This document shows, one piece after another, positions 17,810 to 26,206 of a stretch of DNA of 64,000 nucleotides. This DNA is from JAUIAI01 sp049680625 (GTDB lineage Bacteria > Pseudomonadota > Gammaproteobacteria > Burkholderiales > Burkholderiaceae_E): positions 1-64,000 of the forward strand of contig JBAUID010000182.1 of assembly GCA_049680625.1 (NCBI GenBank), read 5' to 3'. Within the stretch, counting starts at the first letter, position 1. Each line of letters starts with the position of its first letter. The notes below the pieces were generated by a model. The model searched no databases, was not told the origin of the DNA, and saw nothing but the letters and a program-made list of their open reading frames with translations. The position numbers and the translations under genes are program-made.

Positions 17810-19405
17810 ATGACACGCCCCAACATACTGGTCATACAGGCCGACCAGTTAACTGCCAAAGCCCTGCCAATGTATGGACACCCCCTGGTTCAGACACCTC
17901 ACTTAAGCCAGATTGCAGCCAACGGTGTGACTTTTTTGAATGCTTACTGCAACAACCCGGTATGCGGGCCATCACGTGGATCAATGCTCACCGGCCGGCT
18001 GTCTTCTGATGTTGGCTGCTATGACAATGCAGCCGATTTTCCATCGTCCACACTAACTCTGGCCCACTACCTTCGACACCAGGGGTACCGGACCTGTCTG
18101 TCCGGAAAAATGCATTTCACCGGTGCGGAACAATTGCACGGTTTCGAAGAGCGCGTCACCACCGATATTTACCCGTCAGACTTTGGCTGGACCGCCGACT
18201 GGTCGCAGACAGATCAGCCTTACGCCCCATCGCGAATGAGCTTGCGATCAATTGTTGAAGCCGGTCTGTGTGAACGCAACCTGCAAATCGACTATGACGA
18301 AGAGGTTTGTTATAAGGCGGAGCAATGGTTATACGACCAGGCTCGGGACGATGATGAACGTCCGTTTATGTTGTGGGCATCGTTTACCCATCCGCATAAC
18401 CCATTTGTCACAACCAAAGAATTTTGGGATCTGTACGATCACGACAAAATCAATATGCCTGATGTGCCATTTCAGCCGATTGATGAACGCGACCCGTGGT
18501 CAAAGCGTTACGCTTATACGATTCGTGCTGATGAACACAATATTTCTGAAGAAAATATTCGCACTGCACGCCATGCCTACTATGCGATGACCTCGTATTT
18601 TGACTCGATGGTTGGCCGCCTGCTCAAAGTATTAAAAAGCACCGGTTGTGACGAAAATACCTACGTATTTATTGTCGCCGATCACGGAGAAATGCTTGGC
18701 GAACGCGGCGCATGGTTTAAGTTTCAACCGTTCGAATGGTCGGTCCGGATACCGATGTTAGCCAGCGGTCCGGGGGTAAAAGCAGGCTATGTCGAAAACA
18801 AAGGGGTTTCCCTGCTCGACTTATTGCCCACGTTTAACGACCTGGTCAGCGATGGCAATGCGATGGAGCTGATCGACCCGATTCACGGGAAAAGCCTGTT
18901 CAACATGCTACATGGTGACAACAGCGACCGCGAAGACGATGTCATGATGGAATTCCTCGGCGAGAGCGTCTATGCACCCGCCTGCATCCTGCGGCGCAAT
19001 GGCATGAAGTACGTTTTTTGCCGCCATGATCCACCGATGCTGTTTGACCTGGTTAACGATCCGAACGAATTGGTCAATCTTGCCGGATCTGCTGAACATG
19101 CGGTTATCGAGGCTGAACTGAAAGCAGAGGTGCTTAAGCGCTGGGACTACAACAGACTGGAAAAAGAAATTGCCCAGTCGCAACGTCGACGCCTGTTTGC
19201 CCAGGAATCTTTGTTGCAGGGCCAGTGGACTTCATGGGACTACCAGCCTCAAACTGACGCCGGGCGGCAGTATGTCCGTGGTGCGGTTGACCCAAATACA
19301 ACCGCAACAAAATCGAAGAAGCGTTTACCCTTCGTCGAAGAAATCAAGCCGCACAATCCGCGTGACCCGAATCAGAAAATTGACATGGGTGGGGCAGGAG
19401 ACTAA
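17810..19405 (+). CDS. betC: Choline-sulfatase-like enzyme (BetC type, CGPSR core)
   Basis: A 531-residue sulfatase closest in pattern to BetC, which hydrolyses choline-O-sulfate to choline and sulfate. The active Cys is C52 in the canonical VCGPSRGSMLTG. Segments typical of BetC are the CYDNAADFPSS region, HYLRHQGYRTCLSGKMHF, the LHGFEERVTTDIYPSDFGW stretch and DHGEMLGERGAWFK. The C-terminal QSQRRRLF and WTSWDYQP block matches the choline-sulfatase C-terminal region. A tail of some 40 charged residues follows. There is no signal peptide, so it acts in the cytoplasm after import. The last gene of the ROK-TRAP-sulfatase run. No betaine aldehyde dehydrogenase or BetA-type partner is adjacent, so the substrate could be a relative of choline sulfate. 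Confidence 0.85.
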   Translation: MTRPNILVIQADQLTAKALPMYGHPLVQTPHLSQIAANGVTFLNAYCNNPVCGPSRGSMLTGRLSSDVGCYDNAADFPSSTLTLAHYLRHQGYRTCLSGKMHFTGAEQLHGFEERVTTDIYPSDFGWTADWSQTDQPYAPSRMSLRSIVEAGLCERNLQIDYDEEVCYKAEQWLYDQARDDDERPFMLWASFTHPHNPFVTTKEFWDLYDHDKINMPDVPFQPIDERDPWSKRYAYTIRADEHNISEENIRTARHAYYAMTSYFDSMVGRLLKVLKSTGCDENTYVFIVADHGEMLGERGAWFKFQPFEWSVRIPMLASGPGVKAGYVENKGVSLLDLLPTFNDLVSDGNAMELIDPIHGKSLFNMLHGDNSDREDDVMMEFLGESVYAPACILRRNGMKYVFCRHDPPMLFDLVNDPNELVNLAGSAEHAVIEAELKAEVLKRWDYNRLEKEIAQSQRRRLFAQESLLQGQWTSWDYQPQTDAGRQYVRGAVDPNTTATKSKKRLPFVEEIKPHNPRDPNQKIDMGGAGD

Positions 19406-19441
19406 TCGAAGTAGGCGGATGTGAATCAAACATATTCGCCT

Positions 19442-20383
19442 TTACTTTGTCGTTGAACGCCGCGCCAGAATCACCCCGCCAATCGCAATGACAAAACCGA
19501 CAATTTGTACTAATGAAAGTGCGTCACCAAAGAAATAGTAAGCCATTAGTGATGACAGCACGGGCACGAGATACAACAAACTGGTGGCGCGGGTAGCGCT
19601 TCCCTCGCGGACCAGCCACATCAACAGCGTCGGCCCGCCCAGAGACAGAACGAAGACTGCGTAGCCCAGGGCCAGCAGAGTTTGCGTGTTCACCACAAAG
19701 TGCGTTTCACCGAGGGCCACGGCCATCATGGCAACAACAATGGTTGCCCCAATATTCTGAATTGCGCTGGCCGGAATCAGGTGGACATGAGAAACCGAGG
19801 TCTTTTGCAGTAAGGTACCCACAGTAATTGACAACATGCTGACAAACGCGGCACTGACAACCAATAACGGTACCGCGTTCACCTTATCATGTGGCCAGAC
19901 TGCCAACGCCACCCCGGCCAGCCCCAACAGTAAGCCAACCCACGCAAGTGGTTTGAGCTTGTCCCCAAAATAGCGAGACGCGAACGCGGCAGTCAGCGGC
20001 GGTTGCAGCGCACAGACCAATGCCCATAGGCCTGGTTGCAAACCCTGACCAACCGCCCAGAAGCCCGGGCCAAGGTATAAACCCTGCATCAAGCCCCCAA
20101 TGCCAATCAGGCGCCAGGTATCTTTAGCGCGCGGCCATGGCAAACCCATTGCCACCGTGATGAGGGCAAACATTGCGATACAAAGCGCAAAGCGAATGGT
20201 CAAGAACAGGCTTGGGTCGACCTCACCTTTAATAGCCCGCGCAACAATGAAGCCGGTTGACCAGATAACGGTGAACAAAATGGCGACCAGGGTTGGTTTA
20301 TGCCTGGCGTAAAACGAAGCAGATGTAGAAACGGTGAACCTCTCAGGCAACGGGTCAAGTCGCCGGCCGGCGCAGACGAACAT
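19442..20383 (-). CDS. EamA/DMT-family transporter
   Basis: A roughly 313-residue inner-membrane protein of the drug/metabolite transporter superfamily with ten predicted membrane segments in two EamA halves (first from about PTLVAILFTVIWSTGF, second from about PLLVVSAAFVSMLSI). Members export amino acids, metabolites or drugs; nothing shows the substrate here. The frame extends to TTG 20458, but the extra part is polar and unusual, so I prefer ATG 20383, though no good ribosome-binding site is seen for either. Upstream lie four copies of an 8-base tandem repeat and then the LysR gene on the same strand. Confidence 0.82.
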   Translation of the reverse strand: MFVCAGRRLDPLPERFTVSTSASFYARHKPTLVAILFTVIWSTGFIVARAIKGEVDPSLFLTIRFALCIAMFALITVAMGLPWPRAKDTWRLIGIGGLMQGLYLGPGFWAVGQGLQPGLWALVCALQPPLTAAFASRYFGDKLKPLAWVGLLLGLAGVALAVWPHDKVNAVPLLVVSAAFVSMLSITVGTLLQKTSVSHVHLIPASAIQNIGATIVVAMMAVALGETHFVVNTQTLLALGYAVFVLSLGGPTLLMWLVREGSATRATSLLYLVPVLSSLMAYYFFGDALSLVQIVGFVIAIGGVILARRSTTK

Positions 20384-20460
20384 GTATTGTATTGATGTAT
20401 TTTTGGTGCCTGTCTCAATTTTTACGCAAGCATGTGGTTCATTCACGGACTGCGACAACG

Positions 20461-20492
20461 GCTATTTGGCTATTTGGCTATTTGGCTATTTG
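20461..20492. repeat. Tandem repeat, four copies of GCTATTTG
   Basis: Four perfect 8-base units lie between the LysR gene (ending 20529) and the start of the DMT transporter on the minus strand. On that strand the unit reads CAAATAGC. The position in the 5' region of the transporter means that copy-number change could alter expression or, if the TTG 20458 start is used, spacing of its ribosome-binding site. Confidence 0.8.
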
Positions 20493-20528
20493 GCGATTAA
20501 CGCAAAGTCGAGACATGCAAGCCTGGGA

Positions 20529-21494
20529 TTATGGGCCAGGGCTGGCCTGAGCAATCAACCAATTCGAAAATTTTCGAATCCGTGGTACATCTGCCTTGCC
20601 GCCAGGACGAACGATCCAATAGGAAAAATCTGCCTCCACCTGTGCCGTCAGCGGTCTTATCAGCCTCCCGGCACTTAAATCCAGTTGTACCAATGCGCTG
20701 CGTGCCAGCGCAATTCCCTGCCCGGCCAGGGCTGCATCGATGGCCAGGCTTGTACTACTAAATCGCGGACCGCGATCAATAGGAAACTGAGAAACATCAA
20801 CCTGCAGGGCATGCAACCATTCGGCCCATCCAGCCCGCTGCTGATCGTGAATCAAAACAAACCGACTGAGATCAGCAATTTCGCGGATAGCTTGAACCGA
20901 TGGTTGGAGATGAGGACTGCAAACGGGAAAAACAGTCTCCTGACAGAGCCGGGTAACCGTTAAGTCGGGCCATTGACCATCACCATGCCGAACGGCAACG
21001 TCGATTCCGTCGTTGTCAAAATTAACATGCCGCTCAATGGCGGAAATACGCAGATCAACCCCCGGATTGTCAGCCATGAATTGACCAAGCCGCGGCACCA
21101 GCCACTTTTGAGCAAAGTTTGGCGAACAGCTAACCGTCAACACTTTGCTATTCGGGGACGGTCGAATGGCTTGCTCACCGGCGCGTAAACGATCAAGCGC
21201 CTCACAAACGTATGGCAGGTAAGTTTTGCCCGCCTCTGACAACGTGATGCCGCGCGACACACGCTCAAACAGGCGGACATTAAAGCGCGATTCCAGCTCG
21301 CGAATCTGATGGCTGATTGCACCCTGGGTTTGCGACAGTTCGGCTGCCGCAGCGGTAAAACTCAACAAGCGCGCTGCCGTCTCAAAAGCCCGTAATGCAG
21401 ACGTCGACGGCAAAGCCCCGCTACCAACGGCAAATGGGTCTGGTGTCCGAGGGTCTGGTGTCCGAGGGTTTGGTTTCATTTGAATTGGTGCCAT
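20529..21494 (-). CDS. LysR-family regulator, GcvA-like
   Basis: A LysR-type regulator of about 321 residues. The helix-turn-helix region is LRAFETAARLLSFTAAAAELSQTQGAISHQIRELE, close to GcvA-type members, and the effector-binding domain follows from about residue 105 (VLTVSCSPNFAQKWLVPRLG is typical). The N-terminus has an odd repeat of RTPDP encoded by a 15-base tandem duplication (21436-21465). ATG 21494 or 21479 or TTG 21509 could start it; no good ribosome-binding site decides. It is divergent from the superoxide dismutase-rhodanese gene across an AT-rich region and upstream of the DMT transporter, so either may be its target. Confidence 0.87.
   Translation of the reverse strand: MAPIQMKPNPRTPDPRTPDPFAVGSGALPSTSALRAFETAARLLSFTAAAAELSQTQGAISHQIRELESRFNVRLFERVSRGITLSEAGKTYLPYVCEALDRLRAGEQAIRPSPNSKVLTVSCSPNFAQKWLVPRLGQFMADNPGVDLRISAIERHVNFDNDGIDVAVRHGDGQWPDLTVTRLCQETVFPVCSPHLQPSVQAIREIADLSRFVLIHDQQRAGWAEWLHALQVDVSQFPIDRGPRFSSTSLAIDAALAGQGIALARSALVQLDLSAGRLIRPLTAQVEADFSYWIVRPGGKADVPRIRKFSNWLIAQASPGP
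21436..21477. repeat. 15-bp tandem repeat in the LysR N-terminus
   Basis: Two perfect copies of GGGTCTGGTGTCCGA (21436-21450 and 21451-21465) and a partial third copy (21466-21477). The unit is a multiple of three, so it adds five residues (RTPDP-like) per copy to the regulator without a frameshift. Confidence 0.85.
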
Positions 21495-21509
21495 GGGGGC
21501 AGATGCCAA

Positions 21510-21634
21510 TCAGCCAATATCGTTTTTTCCATTAATTTTCGTAATGCATTGATTATTTATTTTAGCTTTTCATACCAATATATCAAGATAATATATGAAT
21601 AAAATTAATGACAAAGAAACAATTTCAACCGCTC
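21510..21634. promoter_or_regulatory. AT-rich divergent control region of LysR and the SOD-rhodanese-chrA unit
   Basis: About 125 bases, markedly AT-rich (for example ATTATTTATTTTAG and AATATATCAAGATAATATATG), between divergent genes. LysR regulators usually bind such regions, so promoters for both genes and a LysR site are expected here. I could not pick a single T-N11-A site with confidence. Confidence 0.4.
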
Positions 21635-21648
21635 AGGAGCCGTGCTGC

Positions 21649-22617
21649 ATGTCGCATCAAATCTGTCCCATCCCGTTCAAACCACCACGCCTGCTCGGTC
21701 TTAGTGAAAGCCTCCTCAATCATCACTACGAGGATATTTACGGATCAGCCATACGGGAACTGAACGCGGATGCAGCCGTGGCTGGCTACCAGTCACCCAA
21801 TCGCGCGATGCTCGACGCCGGTAACCGCGTGTTACTACATGAGATTTACTTTGACAGCCTCGGCGGCGAAGACGGCCTTGGCAGCATTTCCGTGCCCCCG
21901 ACCGGCGTGATGGCACGCATGATTAAAAGCAGTTTTGGAAGCTATGGCACCTGGGCTGACGAATTTGTCAGCATTGCGACGCGCAATGACAACATGCCTG
22001 GCTGGGTTTTACTAAGCTGGTCAGCGCGACAAAAAAGACTGTTCAATCATTGGGCGGCTGATAACGCCGCCAATGTCACAGGCGCTATCCCCTTACTCGC
22101 CCTCGATATGCATCCACACGCCTACGAACTGGACTTTGGCGACGATCGACCAGCTTACGTCGATGCTTATCTGAACAACTTGCACTGGGGCCGTGCGGCG
22201 TCTCGTCTGACCACCGCTGTCAGCGCCTATGCCACGGCGCCAACTGCCAGAAAAACCAATGAAACGATCAGCCCGGAAGCCTTGCTGAGCTGGATAAACG
22301 GAGACGGTAGCCAGGGCGCGACCCCGTTTTTACTCGATGTCTGTCTTACCGATGACTTACCCCGGCGGTATGACAAGCTGCCAGGGGCCGCCTTCTACCC
22401 AAGCGAGGCCATCGACGATTGGCTTAACGCGATTCCCAAAAAGCAACCCGTTGTCGTGTATTGCCTGTACGGATACCAGGTCAGTAGCCAGGCGGTTGCC
22501 CGGTTGAGGGAACATGGGATCGACGCCCGCCAGCTGCTTGGCGGCATTGCCAGTTGGCGGGCGATTGGCGGCCCGACGCAAGCGCTTGCAATCAACGCGC
22601 TGCGCAAAGAAAAATAA
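21649..22617 (+). CDS. Fe/Mn superoxide dismutase-rhodanese fusion (ChrC-ChrE-like)
   Basis: A 322-residue two-domain protein. Residues about 10-190 are an iron/manganese superoxide dismutase: the metal ligands correspond to His 25 or 26 (NHHYED), His 64 (LLHEIYFD), Asp 153 and His 157 (ALDMHPHAYELDFG). Residues about 208-312 are a rhodanese domain with the active Cys 272 in VYCLYGYQ and the closing LLGGIASWRAIGG. The next gene is ChrA; in known chromate operons a separate dismutase (ChrC) and a rhodanese (ChrE) accompany ChrA, so this fusion likely protects against chromate or the radicals it makes. ATG 21595 is possible, but ATG 21649 has AGGAG at 21635-21639. Usual dismutases are about 200 residues, so the fusion is real length. 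Confidence 0.9.
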   Translation: MSHQICPIPFKPPRLLGLSESLLNHHYEDIYGSAIRELNADAAVAGYQSPNRAMLDAGNRVLLHEIYFDSLGGEDGLGSISVPPTGVMARMIKSSFGSYGTWADEFVSIATRNDNMPGWVLLSWSARQKRLFNHWAADNAANVTGAIPLLALDMHPHAYELDFGDDRPAYVDAYLNNLHWGRAASRLTTAVSAYATAPTARKTNETISPEALLSWINGDGSQGATPFLLDVCLTDDLPRRYDKLPGAAFYPSEAIDDWLNAIPKKQPVVVYCLYGYQVSSQAVARLREHGIDARQLLGGIASWRAIGGPTQALAINALRKEK

Positions 22618-22635
22618 CCACTAGAAAATAAAAAA

Positions 22636-24048
22636 ATGACCCAAACAAAGACCGTAAAACCCGACGATGATCTGTTGGGCAACGATGGCCGGCCATGGCC
22701 CGGTATCGGTGAAGCCTTTTGGGTCTGGTTGAGAATTGCCATGCTCAGTTTCGGCGGCCCGGCCGGGCAAATTGCGGTGATGCACCGCATCCTGGTCGAA
22801 GAAAAACGCTGGCTCGGCGAGCAACGGTTCTTGCATGCACTGAATTTTTGCATGTTGTTACCGGGCCCCGAAGCGCAACAACTTGCCGTTTATATCGGCT
22901 GGCTGATGCACCGGACTCGTGGCGGACTGATCGCGGGCTTACTGTTCATACTACCCGGTTTCGTAGCGATCATGCTCCTGAGCTGGGTCTACGCAAAATA
23001 CGGTGATGTCAGCTATGTCGGTTGGTTATTCTTTGGACTGAAGGCGGCAGTCCTGGCAATTGTTCTGAACGCCGTCATCCGTATTGGAAAACGTACGCTG
23101 CAAAATCATGCCATGGTCTCAATTGCGGGCTTGTCGTTTTTCGCGATTTTCTTTTTTGGGGTTTCCTTTCCATTAATCATTCTTAGCGCCGCTCTGATTG
23201 GCTACATTGGTTCGCAGTTCTTTCCGGCACAGTTCAACCAGACAGGTGGACATGGCGCAGGCGGGACCAAGTCCGTTACTGACGACCAGACAATACTGGG
23301 AAGTAACGTGCCGAACCATGCCCGAACTGCAAACCGGCAATTGTTTGTCACTGGCGGCATTTTGCTTGTCCTGTGGCTGATGCCTACCGTACTCCTGCTG
23401 ACAGTATTCGGATCGGATAACGTATTTAGCAATATCGCCGTATTTTTCAGCCAGATGGCCGTGGTGACTTTTGGCGGTGCATACGCGGTCCTGGCCTATG
23501 TCGCCCAGGCCGCAGTGCAAACCCATGGCTGGTTACAGCCGGGAGAAATGCTTGACGGATTGGGCATGGCAGAGACCACGCCCGGGCCGCTGATTATTGT
23601 CACGCAGTTTGTCGGATTCATGGGCGCATTTCGAAACCCGGGAAATTTAAACGCACTGCAAGCCGGCATGCTCGGCGCAATACTGACTACCTGGGTAACT
23701 TTTGTACCTTGTTTTTTGTGGATATTTTTGGGTGCACCCTATGTCGAAAAACTCAGAGAAAACCAGGCGCTGTCTGCCTCATTAACCGCAATTACTGCGG
23801 CAGTAGTCGGGGTTGTTCTTAACCTGGCCGTCTGGTTTTCAGTACACGTATTGTTTGTCCAGGTAGGCAAGTTCAATGGGTTTGGTCTTCAGTTTCCAGT
23901 ACCCGAGTTTCTGTCACTCCGGCCGGGGGCACTGATCCTGAGTCTGATTGCCATAGTCGCTACGTTTTATTTCAAGACAGGCACTGGCATTTTGCTGGCT
24001 GCCATGGCCGTTGGCGGCATTGCGCTTGGGCTGGCCGGATTGGCGTAA
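22636..24048 (+). CDS. chrA: Chromate transporter ChrA (long, two-domain)
   Basis: A 470-residue inner-membrane protein of the CHR family that exports chromate. Both homologous halves are present: FGGPAGQIAVMHRI with LLPGPEAQQLAVYIGW at about 37-95, and FGGAYAVLAYVAQ with TPGPLIIVTQFVGF at about 277-335. These FGG and PGP motifs are the family hallmarks. It starts 18 bases after the dismutase-rhodanese gene and so is in its operon. No ChrB regulator is present; the divergent LysR gene may take that role. Confidence 0.93.
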   Translation: MTQTKTVKPDDDLLGNDGRPWPGIGEAFWVWLRIAMLSFGGPAGQIAVMHRILVEEKRWLGEQRFLHALNFCMLLPGPEAQQLAVYIGWLMHRTRGGLIAGLLFILPGFVAIMLLSWVYAKYGDVSYVGWLFFGLKAAVLAIVLNAVIRIGKRTLQNHAMVSIAGLSFFAIFFFGVSFPLIILSAALIGYIGSQFFPAQFNQTGGHGAGGTKSVTDDQTILGSNVPNHARTANRQLFVTGGILLVLWLMPTVLLLTVFGSDNVFSNIAVFFSQMAVVTFGGAYAVLAYVAQAAVQTHGWLQPGEMLDGLGMAETTPGPLIIVTQFVGFMGAFRNPGNLNALQAGMLGAILTTWVTFVPCFLWIFLGAPYVEKLRENQALSASLTAITAAVVGVVLNLAVWFSVHVLFVQVGKFNGFGLQFPVPEFLSLRPGALILSLIAIVATFYFKTGTGILLAAMAVGGIALGLAGLA

Positions 24049-24130
24049 TAAGCGACATTCTGTGCAAGCTCATCGTATGAGCCTACCGCCAATTACAGTG
24101 AGTCGGTCGCCAACCCCCAGGAGCAAACCA

Positions 24131-24892
24131 ATGCCGACCACTATCAATTTGTCTGATACGCCAAATTCTTCCAAACCCTCAAGCGCCAAACCCACAAGTG
24201 AAATTGCGGCAAACAATCTCAGCCGGGCTCAATCCGGCCGCGTTCACCGGACCTACGGAATCCGAAAAACCCACATCATCTGCGTTATCGACAAATCCAG
24301 CTCAATGCACTCAATTAGAGACCACGCTATCGCCGGCTTTAATGCTTTTCTCCGTGAGCAACAATTACTGGGGCAGCCGGCAATCCTGTCACTAGTACTT
24401 TTTGATACCCAGGTGCGGACCATCATGAACCAGGTGCCACTAGCCAGCGCCCTGCCATTAAGCCCCGATGACTATGTCCCGGGTGGCGGTACGGCGTTAC
24501 TCGATGCACTGGGTGCCGTACTGGTCAATCCAACCCGGCACAAAAGCGACCAGACCATTGTGGTCATCCTGACCGATGGTCAGGAAAATTCCAGTGTTGA
24601 GCACACCCGGCAAGCCGTTAAGTCCGCCATCAGCGCACTTGAGAAAACCGGGCAATGGCAGTTTCAGTTTCTCGGTGCAAACATTGACGCATTCGCCGAG
24701 GCAGGCAAGCTTGGGTTAAGCTTCAAACACACCGCAGACGCTGGGCGGATGAAACCGGCAGCAATGCAGGCGATGCTGAGCGCTGCTTCAATGAATACCC
24801 GGCATTTCAGAGAAACCGGCGACATGCTTGCCCTGCATTGCCTGGTTACTGAAGAATTAGCCCATGCGGAAAACCGTTTGCAAGCACACTGA
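24131..24892 (+). CDS. von Willebrand factor type A domain protein
   Basis: A 253-residue soluble protein with a single vWA domain (about 52-235). The metal-ion-dependent adhesion site is intact: DKSSSM, the Thr in GGGTALLDALG, and the Asp in LTDGQEN. The frame extends to 24011 inside chrA, but ATG 24131 follows AGGAG at 24119-24123 with good spacing. The first 40 residues are Ser/Thr/Pro-rich and look disordered. It follows chrA by 82 bases on the same strand, but a link to chromate resistance is not established. Related single-domain proteins occur near tellurite or chaperone-like systems; function unknown. Confidence 0.82.
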   Translation: MPTTINLSDTPNSSKPSSAKPTSEIAANNLSRAQSGRVHRTYGIRKTHIICVIDKSSSMHSIRDHAIAGFNAFLREQQLLGQPAILSLVLFDTQVRTIMNQVPLASALPLSPDDYVPGGGTALLDALGAVLVNPTRHKSDQTIVVILTDGQENSSVEHTRQAVKSAISALEKTGQWQFQFLGANIDAFAEAGKLGLSFKHTADAGRMKPAAMQAMLSAASMNTRHFRETGDMLALHCLVTEELAHAENRLQAH

Positions 24893-24910
24893 GCGCTTGG
24901 CAATCTCGGC

Positions 24911-26206
24911 TTATTCCCGGTTTTTTCTCAGCTTGGTCCCGGTATGTTTTTCCCGCCCGTAAACGTCCGGGCGAAACTGAATCTCATCATAGTGATTTAC
25001 CCAAGCCGTCTGGTAAACAAAGTGAACCGGTATCGGCTCTGCCAGCGGCAGTGTTTTCGGTACACTTTTCTTCAGAGACTCGGTAACCGGCTCCAGGTTC
25101 AAACCAGCCTTGTTTGAGATCAACCAACCAGCCAGTTCGACAATACGGGCAACCCGTACGCAACCGGCGCTCAACAAGCCCTCCGGCCAGCCGAACAATC
25201 GGGGTAACGGCGTGTCGTGCAAGTAAACCGAGGACACGTTTGGCATATCAATTCGGATCCGTCCCAGCGCATTGCCACTCCAGGGCCGTTGAATCAGGCG
25301 AATATCCTGTGGGCGCAGGCCTCGACTGATCACCACGGCCGGGTCTATCGATTCCTGTGCCTTGACATCAAACACCACAAACTGCCGACGTCGAAAATAC
25401 TCCGGGTCGCTTGAAAACCGCGGAAACAAATCGCTTTTCACAATACTGGCCGGTACGTGCCAGGCCGGATGAATATTGACCGCCCGTATGCTGACATGCA
25501 GGGTTGGGGTAGCACGCTCGGGACGACCAACAATAACCGTACTGGTTAACTCTATCCGCCGGTTGCGAACCGCGACAAGTTCCCGCGCCGGAATGTTCAC
25601 CAGCACGTATCGACTGGACGTTACCTGGCGCCGTAGCTGAATCAATTGAGCCAGATTGTTGCGCATCTGGGCAAGCCGATCTGCCAAAGGCACATTCAGC
25701 GCCTCAACGGTAGTCTGATCAATCCGTCCGTCCGGGGGCAGACCGTGTCGGGACTGAAACTGCATCACCCCCCGCTTCAGTTCGTCGTCGAAAACCGGCG
25801 ACCCAGCGTTTGACAATAACTGGTGGGTTCCTGGTTTTGTACGGACAATATCCATGCGGACAATTTCCGCAAGGCGGCGGCGCACCAGGCCAACCCGGTT
25901 ATCGACGTCACCTGGTTCGAGCAGCGGGCCAGAAGGAACAATGCTTTCCGGCGCTTGCGGCATTTGTTCGAATTGTTCCAGATAATGAACAATCGCGGAT
26001 CGCAGCCGTTGCTCAGCCGCTTCCGAAACAAGTAAACCCGGGTCGGCCTTCGAGTCTGATTTTTCTACCGCATTTAGTACGGTAGCCGACCCAGCCGACG
26101 CAAACGATCCGGTCAGCACAATTCCAACGCATACCAGAGACCTCAACAATAACTGTCGGGAGAATCGGCGGGCAAGCCAGGTCAGTTTAATCACCAGATC
26201 AACCAC
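24911..26206 (-). CDS. L,D-transpeptidase (YcbB/LdtD-like)
   Basis: A 431-residue envelope enzyme that would make 3-3 cross-links or attach proteins in peptidoglycan. Residues 1-39 form a signal peptide with a hydrophobic core LLLRSLVCVGIVLTG. A peptidoglycan-binding domain lies at about 135-172 (GVMQFQSRHGLPPDGRID). The YkuD catalytic domain spans about 198-365 with His 330 in YLHDTPLPR and Cys 349 in LLSAGCVRV. The GTG 26206 start overlaps the last 8 bases of the ketopantoate reductase gene; a second GTG a few codons on is also possible. It is shorter than LdtD of E. coli (about 615), lacking part of the N-terminal region. Confidence 0.88.
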   Translation of the reverse strand: MVDLVIKLTWLARRFSRQLLLRSLVCVGIVLTGSFASAGSATVLNAVEKSDSKADPGLLVSEAAEQRLRSAIVHYLEQFEQMPQAPESIVPSGPLLEPGDVDNRVGLVRRRLAEIVRMDIVRTKPGTHQLLSNAGSPVFDDELKRGVMQFQSRHGLPPDGRIDQTTVEALNVPLADRLAQMRNNLAQLIQLRRQVTSSRYVLVNIPARELVAVRNRRIELTSTVIVGRPERATPTLHVSIRAVNIHPAWHVPASIVKSDLFPRFSSDPEYFRRRQFVVFDVKAQESIDPAVVISRGLRPQDIRLIQRPWSGNALGRIRIDMPNVSSVYLHDTPLPRLFGWPEGLLSAGCVRVARIVELAGWLISNKAGLNLEPVTESLKKSVPKTLPLAEPIPVHFVYQTAWVNHYDEIQFRPDVYGREKHTGTKLRKNRE

